Origin: Flavobacteriaceae bacterium Ga0077528
GTDB lineage: Bacteria > Bacteroidota > Bacteroidia > Flavobacteriales > Flavobacteriaceae
NCBI GenBank assembly: GCA_001464475.1
Contig: LNDX01000001.1
Span: forward strand, 310,001-374,000
Direction of reading: 5' to 3'
DNA length: 64,000 nt
In this document: in pieces, positions 35,722 through 43,789 of the stretch
Layout: each line of letters opens with the position of its first letter
Numbering within the stretch: the first letter of the stretch is position 1
Program-made: the position numbers and the translations under genes
Notes under the pieces: model-generated
Seen by the model: the letters and a program-made list of their open reading frames with translations, nothing else
Told to the model about the DNA's origin: nothing
The model's database searches: none

Positions 35722-36747
35722 CTATTTTTTATACTCCTTAACCGCTTCAATAAAAGCTTTAGCGTGATCTACAGGAATGTTAGGTAAAATTCCGTGACCT
35801 AAGTTTACTATATAATTGTCTTTTCCGAATTCGTCTATCATTTCGTGCACCATTTTCTTGATGGTTGGAATTGGTGACAATAATCTAGATGGATCAAAAT
35901 TTCCTTGTAATGTGATTTTTCCACCTGTTAAATAACGTGCGTTTCTTGCAGAACAAGTCCAATCTACACCAAGTGCTGATGCTTTAGATTGTGCCATTTC
36001 ATTCAATGCAAACCAACATCCTTTTCCGAAAACAATAACTTTAGTGTCTTCAGCCAAAGCTTCAACGATTTGGTTGATGTATTTCCAAGAAAATTCTTGA
36101 TAATCTACTGGTGATAACATTCCGCCCCAAGAATCGAAAATTTGAACTGCGTTTACTCCTGATTTTACTTTTTCTTTTAAATATAAAATCGTTGTATCGG
36201 TGATTTTTTGCAATAATGTATGAGCTGCAACTGGATTTGAAAAGCAAAAACCTTTTGCCGTATCAAAACTTTTTGAGCCTTTTCCTTCTACGCAATAGCA
36301 AAAAATTGTCCAAGGCGAACCTGCAAAACCAATAAGTGGCACCTCATCGTTCAACATTTCTTTGGTCAATTTGATTGCATCAAAAACGTAACCTAAAGTT
36401 TCATTTACATCTGGAACAATTACTTGATTTACTTGTTCCATTGTGCGAATTGGATTTGGAATAATTGGTCCCAAATTGTCTTTCAATTCAACGTGAATTC
36501 CCATTGCTCTTGGCACTACCAAGATATCTGAAAATAAAATGGCTGCATCTGGTTTTACAATTCTTATAGGTTGAACTGTAATTTCTGCTGCTAATTCTGG
36601 AGTTTCACAACGAGTGAAAAAATCGTATTTGTCACGTAATGCTCTGAATTCTGGTAAATATCTTCCTGCTTGACGCATCATCCAAACTGGTGGACGTTCT
36701 ACAATTTCATTGTTTAAAGCTCTTAAAAATAGGTCGTTTTTAATCAT
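35722..36747 (-). CDS. hemE: Uroporphyrinogen decarboxylase
   Basis: 341 residues with the two family signatures [20 protein letters not shown] and [19 protein letters not shown]. Decarboxylates the four acetate groups of uroporphyrinogen III. Between hemD and the GNAT gene. Confidence 0.97.
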   Translation of the reverse strand: MIKNDLFLRALNNEIVERPPVWMMRQAGRYLPEFRALRDKYDFFTRCETPELAAEITVQPIRIVKPDAAILFSDILVVPRAMGIHVELKDNLGPIIPNPIRTMEQVNQVIVPDVNETLGYVFDAIKLTKEMLNDEVPLIGFAGSPWTIFCYCVEGKGSKSFDTAKGFCFSNPVAAHTLLQKITDTTILYLKEKVKSGVNAVQIFDSWGGMLSPVDYQEFSWKYINQIVEALAEDTKVIVFGKGCWFALNEMAQSKASALGVDWTCSARNARYLTGGKITLQGNFDPSRLLSPIPTIKKMVHEMIDEFGKDNYIVNLGHGILPNIPVDHAKAFIEAVKEYKK

Positions 36748-36749
36748 TA

Positions 36750-36803
36750 GTTTAAAAGTTTATGAGTTTAAAAGTTTAAAAGTTGTTGCCTTTGAAACTT
36801 AAA
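36750..36803. repeat. GTTTAAAA-type direct repeat, family B copy 2
   Basis: The hemD-hemE spacer consists of GTTTAAAAGTTTATGA, GTTTAAAAGTTTAAAAGTTG and a complementary end AAACTTAAACTAA (36796-36808), so it can also fold into an imperfect hairpin (TTAGTTTAAAAGTTT against AAACTTAAACTAA). Confidence 0.6.
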
Positions 36804-37475
36804 CTAATTTTTATAATATTCTATAACTTCATTAATCACATTTTCTACCGTTGGTTTGTCTGCAATTATGATGTTTTTAATTTTCTTGTTTTCTAATGCT
36901 TCTGCTGTGGTTTCTCCTATGCAAAAGCACATTTCTTCTTTTATAGTATTCAATTTGAAATAACTTTCAACTGCTGATGGACTGAAAAATAGTATTCCAT
37001 CTAACTTTTCTTTAATTTTTTTTGATGTGATGTTGGTTTCATAAACTTCAATTTCGTTAAGTGCTATTCCGTTTTCTTTCAAGGTGTTTGGTAAAACATC
37101 TCGACGTAAATTTCCACTGAAAAAAGTGTAACTTTCTTTTCCATAAATTAACGAGATGATTTCTGCCAAATCTGCTGCATAACCTGTGTAGGCAACCACA
37201 TTAAATCCGTTTTCTGTTAATAAATCTTTGGTTTTCATTCCAACAGAAAAAACATTTTTGCTTTTCAATTCATCACATTTTGGATGTTGTAAAACACTTT
37301 GAACTGCGTTTTGGCTGGTAAAAATTAGATTGTCATTTACTTTTGAAAGTTCAAAATTCTTGATTTTAGTTTCGATAAAATTTTCTTCTATCAGATGAAT
37401 ATTGGCGTCGAGTAAATCTTGCTTTTGATTTGGCAAAAGCTTTTTGGTAGATAATATGTTGATTTGTTTTGTCAT
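36804..37475 (-). CDS. hemD: Uroporphyrinogen-III synthase
   Basis: 223 residues, two-lobed HemD fold with the weakly conserved but typical LIFTSQNAVQSVL, ILFFSPSAVESYF and CIGETTAEAL segments. Closes and inverts ring D of hydroxymethylbilane. Position after hemC supports the call, as HemD sequences are divergent. Confidence 0.9.
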   Translation of the reverse strand: MTKQINILSTKKLLPNQKQDLLDANIHLIEENFIETKIKNFELSKVNDNLIFTSQNAVQSVLQHPKCDELKSKNVFSVGMKTKDLLTENGFNVVAYTGYAADLAEIISLIYGKESYTFFSGNLRRDVLPNTLKENGIALNEIEVYETNITSKKIKEKLDGILFFSPSAVESYFKLNTIKEEMCFCIGETTAEALENKKIKNIIIADKPTVENVINEVIEYYKN

Positions 37476-37485
37476 TGTTTATTTT

Positions 37486-37549
37486 AAACCATTAAGGTAG
37501 TAAGAAAAATTAAGAGCAAAACTTAATGAAACTTAATACCTTAATGGTT
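37486..37549. repeat. Palindromic intergenic repeat, family A copy 2
   Basis: AAACCATTAAGGTAGTAAG (37486-37504) and CTTAATACCTTAATGGTT (37532-37549) pair imperfectly and share AACCATTAAG/CTTAATGGTT with the copy at 16678-16742. It fills the hemC-hemD spacer. Confidence 0.78.
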
Positions 37550-37553
37550 AATT

Positions 37554-38480
37554 TTATTTTTTCAATTGTTTCTTTATTTCTGCCATTAATTCTGTTCCGC
37601 CATTGTTTAAAATTTCTTGTGCTGCATTGAAACCTAATTTTTTCCATTCTGAAATATCAACTACTTTTTCGATTTCTAGTTTTTGCTTTCCGTCGATGGA
37701 TAATAAAACTCCTTTGAAATTTATAATATCTTCCTTTTCATTATATGTTGCAATCGCTCCAATTGGCGCTGTACATCCTCCTTCTAATGTTTTTAGAAAT
37801 TGTCTTTCTATATAGGTGCAAATTTCGGTTTCGATGTGATTTAGTTGTGAAAGCGCGTCTAAAGTAAATTCATCTTCAGCCATTGCAACTACAACCATCG
37901 CTCCTTGTGCTGGCGCTGGGATCATCCAATCTAGATTGATGTAATTCTGTGGTTTTAAGTTGATTCTTTCTAAACCTGCGGCTGCAAAAACGGCTCCGTT
38001 CCAATCGTTTTCATTTAGTTTTTGCATTCTGGTATTAACATTTCCGCGTAAATCTACAACGTTGTGGTTTGGATATTTGTTCCACCACATTGCCTGACGA
38101 CGCAAACTTCCTGTGGCGATTGTTCCGTTAGATTCTAAAAAATCTAAGTTTCCTTTGTGAACTAAAATGTCTAAAATATTGGCTCTTTCTAAAACGGCTG
38201 CTTGCACAATTCCGATTGGCAAAGCTGTTGGAACATCTTTCATTGAATGCACTGCAATATCAACTTGACCGTTAATCATTGCAATGTCTAATGTTTTGGT
38301 GAAAATTCCGGTGATTCCGAGTTCGTAAAGTGGTTTATCGAGAATGATATCACCTTGCGATTTTACGGCAATAATTTCGGTTTTATAACCTAAATCGTTG
38401 AGTTGTTTTTGAACGGTGTGTGCTTGCCAAAGTGCTAATTCACTGTCGCGAGTTCCTATACGTATTGTTTTTTCAGACAT
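37554..38480 (-). CDS. hemC: Hydroxymethylbilane synthase (porphobilinogen deaminase)
   Basis: 308 residues. The dipyrromethane cofactor Cys is in LEGGCTAPIGA; other blocks are IGTRDSELALWQA, DVAVHSMKDVPT and GSLRRQA. Polymerises four porphobilinogen molecules. Between hemA and hemD, with repeat DNA on both sides. Confidence 0.97.
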   Translation of the reverse strand: MSEKTIRIGTRDSELALWQAHTVQKQLNDLGYKTEIIAVKSQGDIILDKPLYELGITGIFTKTLDIAMINGQVDIAVHSMKDVPTALPIGIVQAAVLERANILDILVHKGNLDFLESNGTIATGSLRRQAMWWNKYPNHNVVDLRGNVNTRMQKLNENDWNGAVFAAAGLERINLKPQNYINLDWMIPAPAQGAMVVVAMAEDEFTLDALSQLNHIETEICTYIERQFLKTLEGGCTAPIGAIATYNEKEDIINFKGVLLSIDGKQKLEIEKVVDISEWKKLGFNAAQEILNNGGTELMAEIKKQLKK

Positions 38481-38494
38481 TTTATTCTTTTTTG

Positions 38495-38525
38495 AACCAT
38501 TAAGGAATTAAGGTTCATTAAGGTT
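38495..38525. repeat. Partial family A repeat
   Basis: AACCATTAAGGAATTAAG (38495-38512) matches the left arm of family A; instead of the right arm it is followed by a direct GTTCATTAAGG. A decayed or half copy in the hemA-hemC spacer. Confidence 0.6.
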
Positions 38526-38545
38526 TATTATTGTGAAATTTTATT

Positions 38546-39805
38546 TTATAAAAATGATTTCTCTTGTTCTAGCTGAAAGACTTTTTCAATCCATTCAATT
38601 CCTTCTTCCATTGATTCACCATCTTTTAAATGGTTTACAAAATGATTCGTGATTTTTTGAATGATTCTATTGCTGATTAATTCGGCTTGTTCTTCATCAA
38701 AATTAGCTAATTTTTTACGTTGAAAATTCAGCTCACCGTCTTTGATAGAATTTAATTTTTCTTTTAGAGCATGAATAGTCGGCGCAAACTTTCTGTTTTT
38801 GGTCCAAGCTATAAATTCTTCTTTGATTTCCTCTATAATTGCTTCGGCTTGAGGAATATGTAGTTTTCTGTTTTCCAAAGTTTCATCCGTCATTTGAGAC
38901 AAATGATCCATGTGAATTAAAGTAACGCCTTCAATATCTTTTACATTTTCGTTTACATTCTTCGGAATAGATAAATCTAAAATCAACAAAGGTTTTTTAA
39001 GATTTAAAATGGCTTTATCAACTGTAGGATTTTGAGCACCTGTTGCAACTACAACTACATCTGCTTTTTGTAGTTCCAATTGTAAATCGGCGTAATCTTT
39101 TACAACAACATCTAATTTTTGAGCTAATTTTTCTGCTTTATCTTTTGTACGATTTATTAAAGTAATTTGCTCGTGTTTAGTATGTTTTACAAGGTTTTCG
39201 CAGGTATTTCGTCCGATTTTCCCTGTTCCGAAAAGTAAAATATTTTTATTGGCAATGTCTTCTACATTTTTGAAAATGTATTGCACCGATGCAAAAGAAA
39301 CAGAAGTTGCACCCGAAGAAATTTCGGTTTGTGTTTTAATTTTTTTACTCGCTTGAATAACCGAATTAACCAATCTCTCTAGAAATGAATTAACCATTCC
39401 GTTAGATTTACTTTCGTTAAAAGCGGTTTTTAGTTGACTAATAATTTCAAAATCACCAAGAATTTGGCTGTCTAAACCTGTTCCAACGCGAAACATGTGA
39501 TTGATAGCTTCTTGATTTTTATAGATATAGGCAACTTCTTGAAATTCTTCTACAGAACCTTGACTATTAGCACATAAAAGTTTGATTAATTGATATGGAT
39601 GTTGTGCAAAACCATAAATTTCAGTTCGATTGCAGGTAGAAGTAACGATTAAAGAATCTATTCCTTCGGCTTCGGCCTGTATAAGTAAAGTTGCTTTGGC
39701 TTGAGCATCTAAACTGAATTTTCCTCTTATTGCTGCATCGGCTTTTTTATAGCTTAAGCCTAATGCATAAAAAGTGGCGTGTTTCGACATATTAAAATTT
39801 TCCAT
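38546..39805 (-). CDS. hemA: Glutamyl-tRNA reductase
   Basis: 419 residues (or 414 from the second Met at 39790). Catalytic Cys in TSTCNRTEIYG, NADPH-binding LFGTGKIGRNTCENL and a C-terminal dimerisation helix. Commits glutamyl-tRNA to tetrapyrrole synthesis by making glutamate-1-semialdehyde. The next enzyme, HemL, is not in this window. First of the minus-strand haem genes and divergent from the AraC regulator; a minus-strand TATTTTTG box at 39838-39831 is a candidate promoter element. Confidence 0.97.
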   Translation of the reverse strand: MENFNMSKHATFYALGLSYKKADAAIRGKFSLDAQAKATLLIQAEAEGIDSLIVTSTCNRTEIYGFAQHPYQLIKLLCANSQGSVEEFQEVAYIYKNQEAINHMFRVGTGLDSQILGDFEIISQLKTAFNESKSNGMVNSFLERLVNSVIQASKKIKTQTEISSGATSVSFASVQYIFKNVEDIANKNILLFGTGKIGRNTCENLVKHTKHEQITLINRTKDKAEKLAQKLDVVVKDYADLQLELQKADVVVVATGAQNPTVDKAILNLKKPLLILDLSIPKNVNENVKDIEGVTLIHMDHLSQMTDETLENRKLHIPQAEAIIEEIKEEFIAWTKNRKFAPTIHALKEKLNSIKDGELNFQRKKLANFDEEQAELISNRIIQKITNHFVNHLKDGESMEEGIEWIEKVFQLEQEKSFL

Positions 39806-39908
39806 ATTTGTACTTTACCTAAAAGTTCAACAAAAATATTACTATACTATTTATAAAAGTAACGCTCAAAGTACTTTTTGTGTCGCTGTGCGATTTTTTA
39901 AACCTTAT

Positions 39909-39940
39909 TTGACTTTTTAGCGTTATTTGTTATAAATTTG
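39909..39940 (+). promoter_or_regulatory. Promoter of the AraC-family gene
   Basis: TTG (39909-39911), 21 bases, TAAATTTG (39933-39940). Good consensus match; the leader of about 90 bases holds the palindrome at 39972-39986. Confidence 0.65.
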
Positions 39941-39971
39941 CAATGAAATCAAGTCTTTCAGAACTACTTAT

Positions 39972-39986
39972 GTAGATTAATTCTAA
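39972..39986 (+). promoter_or_regulatory. Candidate iron/redox operator in the AraC gene leader
   Basis: GTAGATTaATTCTAA, a 7-1-7 inverted repeat. Its 13-base core TAGATTAATTCTA is the exact reverse complement of the core at 8547-8559 near the FecA-like receptor. It lies about 30 bases downstream of the -7 box, in the transcribed leader. Confidence 0.5.
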
Positions 39987-40033
39987 ATAAGCAAATAACA
40001 TGATTGCAAAATCATATACGAAAAAATATCGCT

Positions 40034-40906
40034 ATGGGTTCACAAGAAGAAATAAAAATTGAAAATGATTTTACCTTAATTCGTTTTCAAAATGATGGAA
40101 ATGAGAATTTTCACGTGAAAAGACATGTTAATCAAGGCCTTATTCAATTTCATTTTGGCATCAAAGGAAAAGCAAAATTTGTCTTTAATGATGGTAATTA
40201 TGCTTTAGATTTGAGAGAAGAAAAAGCGCTTTTGTTTTACAATCCGCAAAAAGAATTGCCTTTGAATTTAGAAATCGCTCCAAATTCTTGGGTAATTTCA
40301 GTGATTATTTCAATTCAGAAATTTCATGGTTTGTTTTCTACTGAAGCCGAACATATTCCTTTTTTGAGTGAAGAAAATAAGGATAAAAAATATTATAAAG
40401 AAACTGATATTAGTCCATCGATGGCGATTGTTTTGAGTCAGTTGTTTCATTATAATTTGAATCCGTCAATTAAAAATCTTTACTATAAAGGTAAAGGATA
40501 CGAATTATTGAGTTTGTATTTCAATCGTTCGGAAGATCCAAATGCAGAGCAATGTCCGTTTTTGATAGATGAAGAAAATGTTTTAAAAATCAAAAAAGCT
40601 AAAGAAATCATCATCCAAAATATGGCAGAACCACCAGGTTTAGAAGAATTAGCAGAACAAGTTGGATTGAGTTTAAAAAGACTAAAAATGGGATTCAAAC
40701 AAATTTACGGCGATACGGTTTACGGATTTCTATTTGATTACAAAATGGATTACGCTCGACAATTATTAGATTCTGGTTCTTATAATGTAAACGAAGTTGG
40801 ATTGAAAATTGGTTACAGCACCGGAAGTCATTTTATTGCTGCGTTCAAGAAAAAATTTGCGACAACGCCGAAAAAATATTTGATGTCAATAAATCCAAAT
40901 ACATAA
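40034..40906 (+). CDS. AraC family transcriptional regulator in the haem cluster
   Basis: 290 residues from the ATG at 40034; a TTG 30 bases upstream adds residues without support. N-terminal sensor part (about 1-190), then a two-HTH AraC domain (ILIQ-like PPGLEELAEQVGLSLKRLKMGFKQIYG and VNEVGLKIGYSTGSHFIAAFKKKFATTPKKY). The sensor-linker LYYKGKGYELLSLYF is typical of PchR-like siderophore/iron regulators. It is divergent from hemA and coupled by TAATG to a lipoprotein gene ahead of hemH. A role in haem or iron control is inferred from place and operator. Confidence 0.85.
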   Translation: MGSQEEIKIENDFTLIRFQNDGNENFHVKRHVNQGLIQFHFGIKGKAKFVFNDGNYALDLREEKALLFYNPQKELPLNLEIAPNSWVISVIISIQKFHGLFSTEAEHIPFLSEENKDKKYYKETDISPSMAIVLSQLFHYNLNPSIKNLYYKGKGYELLSLYFNRSEDPNAEQCPFLIDEENVLKIKKAKEIIIQNMAEPPGLEELAEQVGLSLKRLKMGFKQIYGDTVYGFLFDYKMDYARQLLDSGSYNVNEVGLKIGYSTGSHFIAAFKKKFATTPKKYLMSINPNT

Positions 40907-41403
40907 TGAGAAAAGTCATATTGTTATTTGCGTTTATTTTTTTTTTTACTTCTTGCAAAAAAGATCCGTTTTTTTCGAATTTTGATACAATTGAATATTA
41001 TCATTTGAAAAGTGACTCTTTATTGAAAATTATTCCAAATGATTCTATAAATGAAAAAATAAATAGCAAATATGATAAATCGACAATAGATTATGATGTT
41101 TTTTTTAAAAGAAAAGAAAATTTTGAAAAGAAAAATTTTTCAAATGAAGACATTGAAGGTTTTAAGTCATTATTTATTGAAAAGGTTTTTTCTAAGAATA
41201 AACTCAATAAATGTTTTCCGTTATACAGAGAGGTTTTGATTTTAAAAAACAGCAAAGAAGTTATTGGAATTGTTGGTATTTGTTTTGACTGTAAAATGTA
41301 TTATATCAAATATAATAATCAAGAAAACAAAAAAATTCAGGTTAATGGAAGTATTGAAGGTTCTGAATTAGAGACTTTGCTTAAAAAATATCAAACCCAA
41401 TAA
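40906..41403 (+). CDS. Hypothetical lipoprotein coupled to the AraC gene
   Basis: 165 residues with a lipoprotein signal (FFFTSCKK, Cys17). The rest is Lys-rich with a CFDCKMYYIKY segment near the C terminus. Start ATG overlaps the AraC stop as TAATG. No family recognised. Its position between an iron-box regulator and ferrochelatase suggests a haem/iron-related envelope role, which is only inference. Confidence 0.65.
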   Translation: MRKVILLFAFIFFFTSCKKDPFFSNFDTIEYYHLKSDSLLKIIPNDSINEKINSKYDKSTIDYDVFFKRKENFEKKNFSNEDIEGFKSLFIEKVFSKNKLNKCFPLYREVLILKNSKEVIGIVGICFDCKMYYIKYNNQENKKIQVNGSIEGSELETLLKKYQTQ

Positions 41404-41491
41404 ATTTCGTATATCAAACAATCGATAAAAAAAACATAAACATAAAATCTTAAAAAAGTAGATTAGTTACTTTTACAAAAAAATTGCAACA

Positions 41492-42508
41492 ATGAAAGGA
41501 GTATTATTAGTAAATTTAGGTTCACCAGAAAGTCCAACAGCTAAAGATGTTAAGCCGTATTTAGATGAATTTTTAATGGATAAATACGTGATTGACGTTC
41601 CGTTTTTATTACGTGCCTTATTAGTTAGAGGTATTATTTTACAAACACGTCCAAAAAAATCGGCTGAAGCTTATGCTAGAATTTGGACTGACGAAGGTTC
41701 TCCTTTGATTGTCCTTTCAAAAAAAATGCATCAAAAAGTTCAGAAATTAGTTGATGTACCTGTGGCTTTAGCAATGCGTTATGGAACTATAACTATTGAA
41801 AAAGGCTTGCAAGAATTAAAAGATAAAGGTGTGACAGAAGTTATGCTTTTAGCACTTTATCCTCAATATGCTATGGCGTCAACCACCACGATTTGGGCTT
41901 TAGCAGATGAGTTAGTGGCGTCAAAATTTCCTGAAATGAAGCTTACAAAAGTTCCAGCATTTTATAACAAACCCGATTATATTCAGGCATTAGCAAATTC
42001 AATTAAAAAACATTTGGAAGGATTTGATTATGACCATTTATTGTTTTCATATCACGGAATTCCGAAACATCATATTCGTAAAACCGATGTTACCAAATCG
42101 CATTGTAAAATGGATAGAACTTGTTGCAACACACCATCTCCAGCACATGAATTTTGTTACAGTCATCAATGTTATGAAACCACAAAACAAGTGGTAAAAT
42201 TATTAGGAATTCCCGAAGGAAAATACAGCCAAACATTCCAATCAAGATTGGCTGGTGACAAATGGTTAACGCCCTACACTGATGTGGAAATTAACAAAAT
42301 GCCAGAACAAGGAATCAAAAAATTAGCTGTTGTAACTCCAGCTTTCGTAGCGGATTGTTTAGAAACTTTGGAAGAGATTGCAATGGAAGCTAACGAACAA
42401 TTTTTACACCATGGTGGCGAAGAATTTATGGCAATTCCATGTATGAATGATGAAGACGAATGGTGTGGCGTTGTGGCAAATTGGATTGAGGATTTTAAGA
42501 AAAAATAG
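41492..42508 (+). CDS. hemH: Ferrochelatase
   Basis: 338 residues. GVLLVNLGSPESPTAKDVKPYL, catalytic His in FSYHGIPKHHIRK and TFQSRLAGDKWLTPYT identify a protoporphyrin ferrochelatase, which inserts Fe2+ into protoporphyrin IX. CKMDRTCC is a Cys-containing insert seen in many Bacteroidota versions. It is followed after 7 bases by a lipoprotein gene and then hemJ. Confidence 0.96.
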   Translation: MKGVLLVNLGSPESPTAKDVKPYLDEFLMDKYVIDVPFLLRALLVRGIILQTRPKKSAEAYARIWTDEGSPLIVLSKKMHQKVQKLVDVPVALAMRYGTITIEKGLQELKDKGVTEVMLLALYPQYAMASTTTIWALADELVASKFPEMKLTKVPAFYNKPDYIQALANSIKKHLEGFDYDHLLFSYHGIPKHHIRKTDVTKSHCKMDRTCCNTPSPAHEFCYSHQCYETTKQVVKLLGIPEGKYSQTFQSRLAGDKWLTPYTDVEINKMPEQGIKKLAVVTPAFVADCLETLEEIAMEANEQFLHHGGEEFMAIPCMNDEDEWCGVVANWIEDFKKK

Positions 42509-42515
42509 AAATCTT

Positions 42516-43190
42516 ATGAAAATTTACTTTTTAATTCTTTTAAGTTTTATTCTTTTTTCTTGTTCTAAGAAAACAGATTCTAATAGTAAGACACTAGAAA
42601 GTAAAACTTTGGATTCAACAGTAAAAAAGAGTGCTGAACACAAAACATCAGCTAGTGATAGTTATCAAGCAGGATTTCATTTAACACATAATATTGAAGT
42701 CGATTCTATTGATGGAAAACCGGTGAAATTTTATATTGAAAACAAAAATTGTGACTCCTTGGCAATTGCATTTTATTATGGGAAATACCGACCAACGGAC
42801 GACAATTTAACCGAAAATCTTTTGGCTTTATCCTCTACAAATGATAAAAATCTGAGACCTTTTTATCGATGGATATTAGATAAAACAATTGAGATATCTG
42901 ATGGTGCTTTAGCCGAATATCCGGGCATTCCTGCAAGAAAATATGCAGAAAAATTTCCCGAAGAATTATTTAATTTTTTAGATTCCGACACCAGTAAAAC
43001 TAGATATTCAAACTGGACCGATATTATTTCTTATAGTGGATTCTATGAAAATGATGATTATAATAAACCTAAACTAATTAGAACAAAAATAGAGGCTGAA
43101 ATGATAAAAAACAGCTCTACAAAACTGCAAAACAGAATTGCAAAATTTACATCAGATTGTTTTCCTGATGTTAACAAAATTGACCAATAA
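42516..43190 (+). CDS. Hypothetical lipoprotein between hemH and hemJ
   Basis: 224 residues from the ATG at 42516, chosen because it starts a lipoprotein signal (FILFSCSKK); the longer frame overlaps hemH. A Ser/Thr/Lys-rich linker is followed by a mixed alpha/beta domain (IEVDSIDGKPVKFYIENKNC; YPGIPARKYAEKFP). No family recognised. Its stop overlaps the hemJ ATG (TAATG), so it is translated with hemJ. Confidence 0.65.
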   Translation: MKIYFLILLSFILFSCSKKTDSNSKTLESKTLDSTVKKSAEHKTSASDSYQAGFHLTHNIEVDSIDGKPVKFYIENKNCDSLAIAFYYGKYRPTDDNLTENLLALSSTNDKNLRPFYRWILDKTIEISDGALAEYPGIPARKYAEKFPEELFNFLDSDTSKTRYSNWTDIISYSGFYENDDYNKPKLIRTKIEAEMIKNSSTKLQNRIAKFTSDCFPDVNKIDQ

Positions 43191-43729
43191 TGGAACTCTA
43201 CAACTACATAAAATCACTTCATTTAATATTTGTAATCACTTGGTTTGCAGGATTATTTTATATTGTTCGGTTGTTTGTTTATCAAATTGAAGCCAATGAA
43301 AAAACATCGCCAGAAAAAGAAATTTTATTAAATCAATACAAAATAATGACCTATCGCCTTTGGTATATTATTACTTGGCCAAGTGCGGTTTTGGCAACAT
43401 TATTTGCGGTTTGGTTACTGTTTTTGATGCCGGCTTGGTTGCAAATGCCATGGATGCACGTGAAACTCGGATTTGTTTTGGCGTTGTTTTTGTACCATCT
43501 AAAATGTCATCAAATTTATAAGCAATTGCAAAACGACAAATTCAACTATTCTTCTAATTTTATGCGCCTTTGGAATGAAGGTGCCACAATTATTTTATTT
43601 GCTGTAGTTTTTTTAGTAATTTTAAAAAATGCTTTCAATTGGATTTATGGCGTAATCGGAATCTTTTTATTTTCGATTTTAATTATGCTTGGGTTCAAAT
43701 TTTATAAAAGAATAAGAGAAAAGAAGTAA
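43190..43729 (+). CDS. hemJ: Protoporphyrinogen IX oxidase HemJ
   Basis: 179 residues with four membrane helices and the UPF0093/HemJ pattern: His in SLHLIFVITWFAGLFYIVRLFV and the MHVKLGFVLALFLYHLKCH block containing the conserved Lys. HemJ oxidises protoporphyrinogen IX to protoporphyrin IX and stands in for HemG/HemY. Its placement two genes after hemH completes the late pathway here. Confidence 0.9.
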   Translation: MELYNYIKSLHLIFVITWFAGLFYIVRLFVYQIEANEKTSPEKEILLNQYKIMTYRLWYIITWPSAVLATLFAVWLLFLMPAWLQMPWMHVKLGFVLALFLYHLKCHQIYKQLQNDKFNYSSNFMRLWNEGATIILFAVVFLVILKNAFNWIYGVIGIFLFSILIMLGFKFYKRIREKK

Positions 43730-43786
43730 TTAGTAATTAGTGAAGAGTAAATAGCTATTCACTAATCACTATTCACTAATCACTAT
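43730..43786. repeat. Intergenic repeat, family F (TTAGTGA/TCACTAA)
   Basis: Left part with AATTAGTAATTAGTGAAG; right part with a 14-base direct repeat ATTCACTAATCACT occurring twice. The halves are partly complementary, so the spacer between hemJ and the kinase can fold back. Confidence 0.7.
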
Positions 43787-43789
43787 AAA

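Noticed and set aside
40000..40062. 20-codon upstream frame (ATG at 40000) overlapping the AraC gene start
   Set aside because: Possible leader peptide, but it is short, not enriched in any regulatory codon and has no attenuator hairpin, so I do not call it.
41455..41475. GTAGATTAGTTACTT upstream of hemH as a fifth iron-box site
   Set aside because: The left half matches the AraC site but the right half (GTTACTT) does not pair, so it is not a 7-1-7 repeat.
42447..42515. Long overlap of the lipoprotein gene with hemH
   Set aside because: The ATG at 42516 begins a normal lipoprotein signal 7 bases after the hemH stop; the upstream codons are hemH in another frame.
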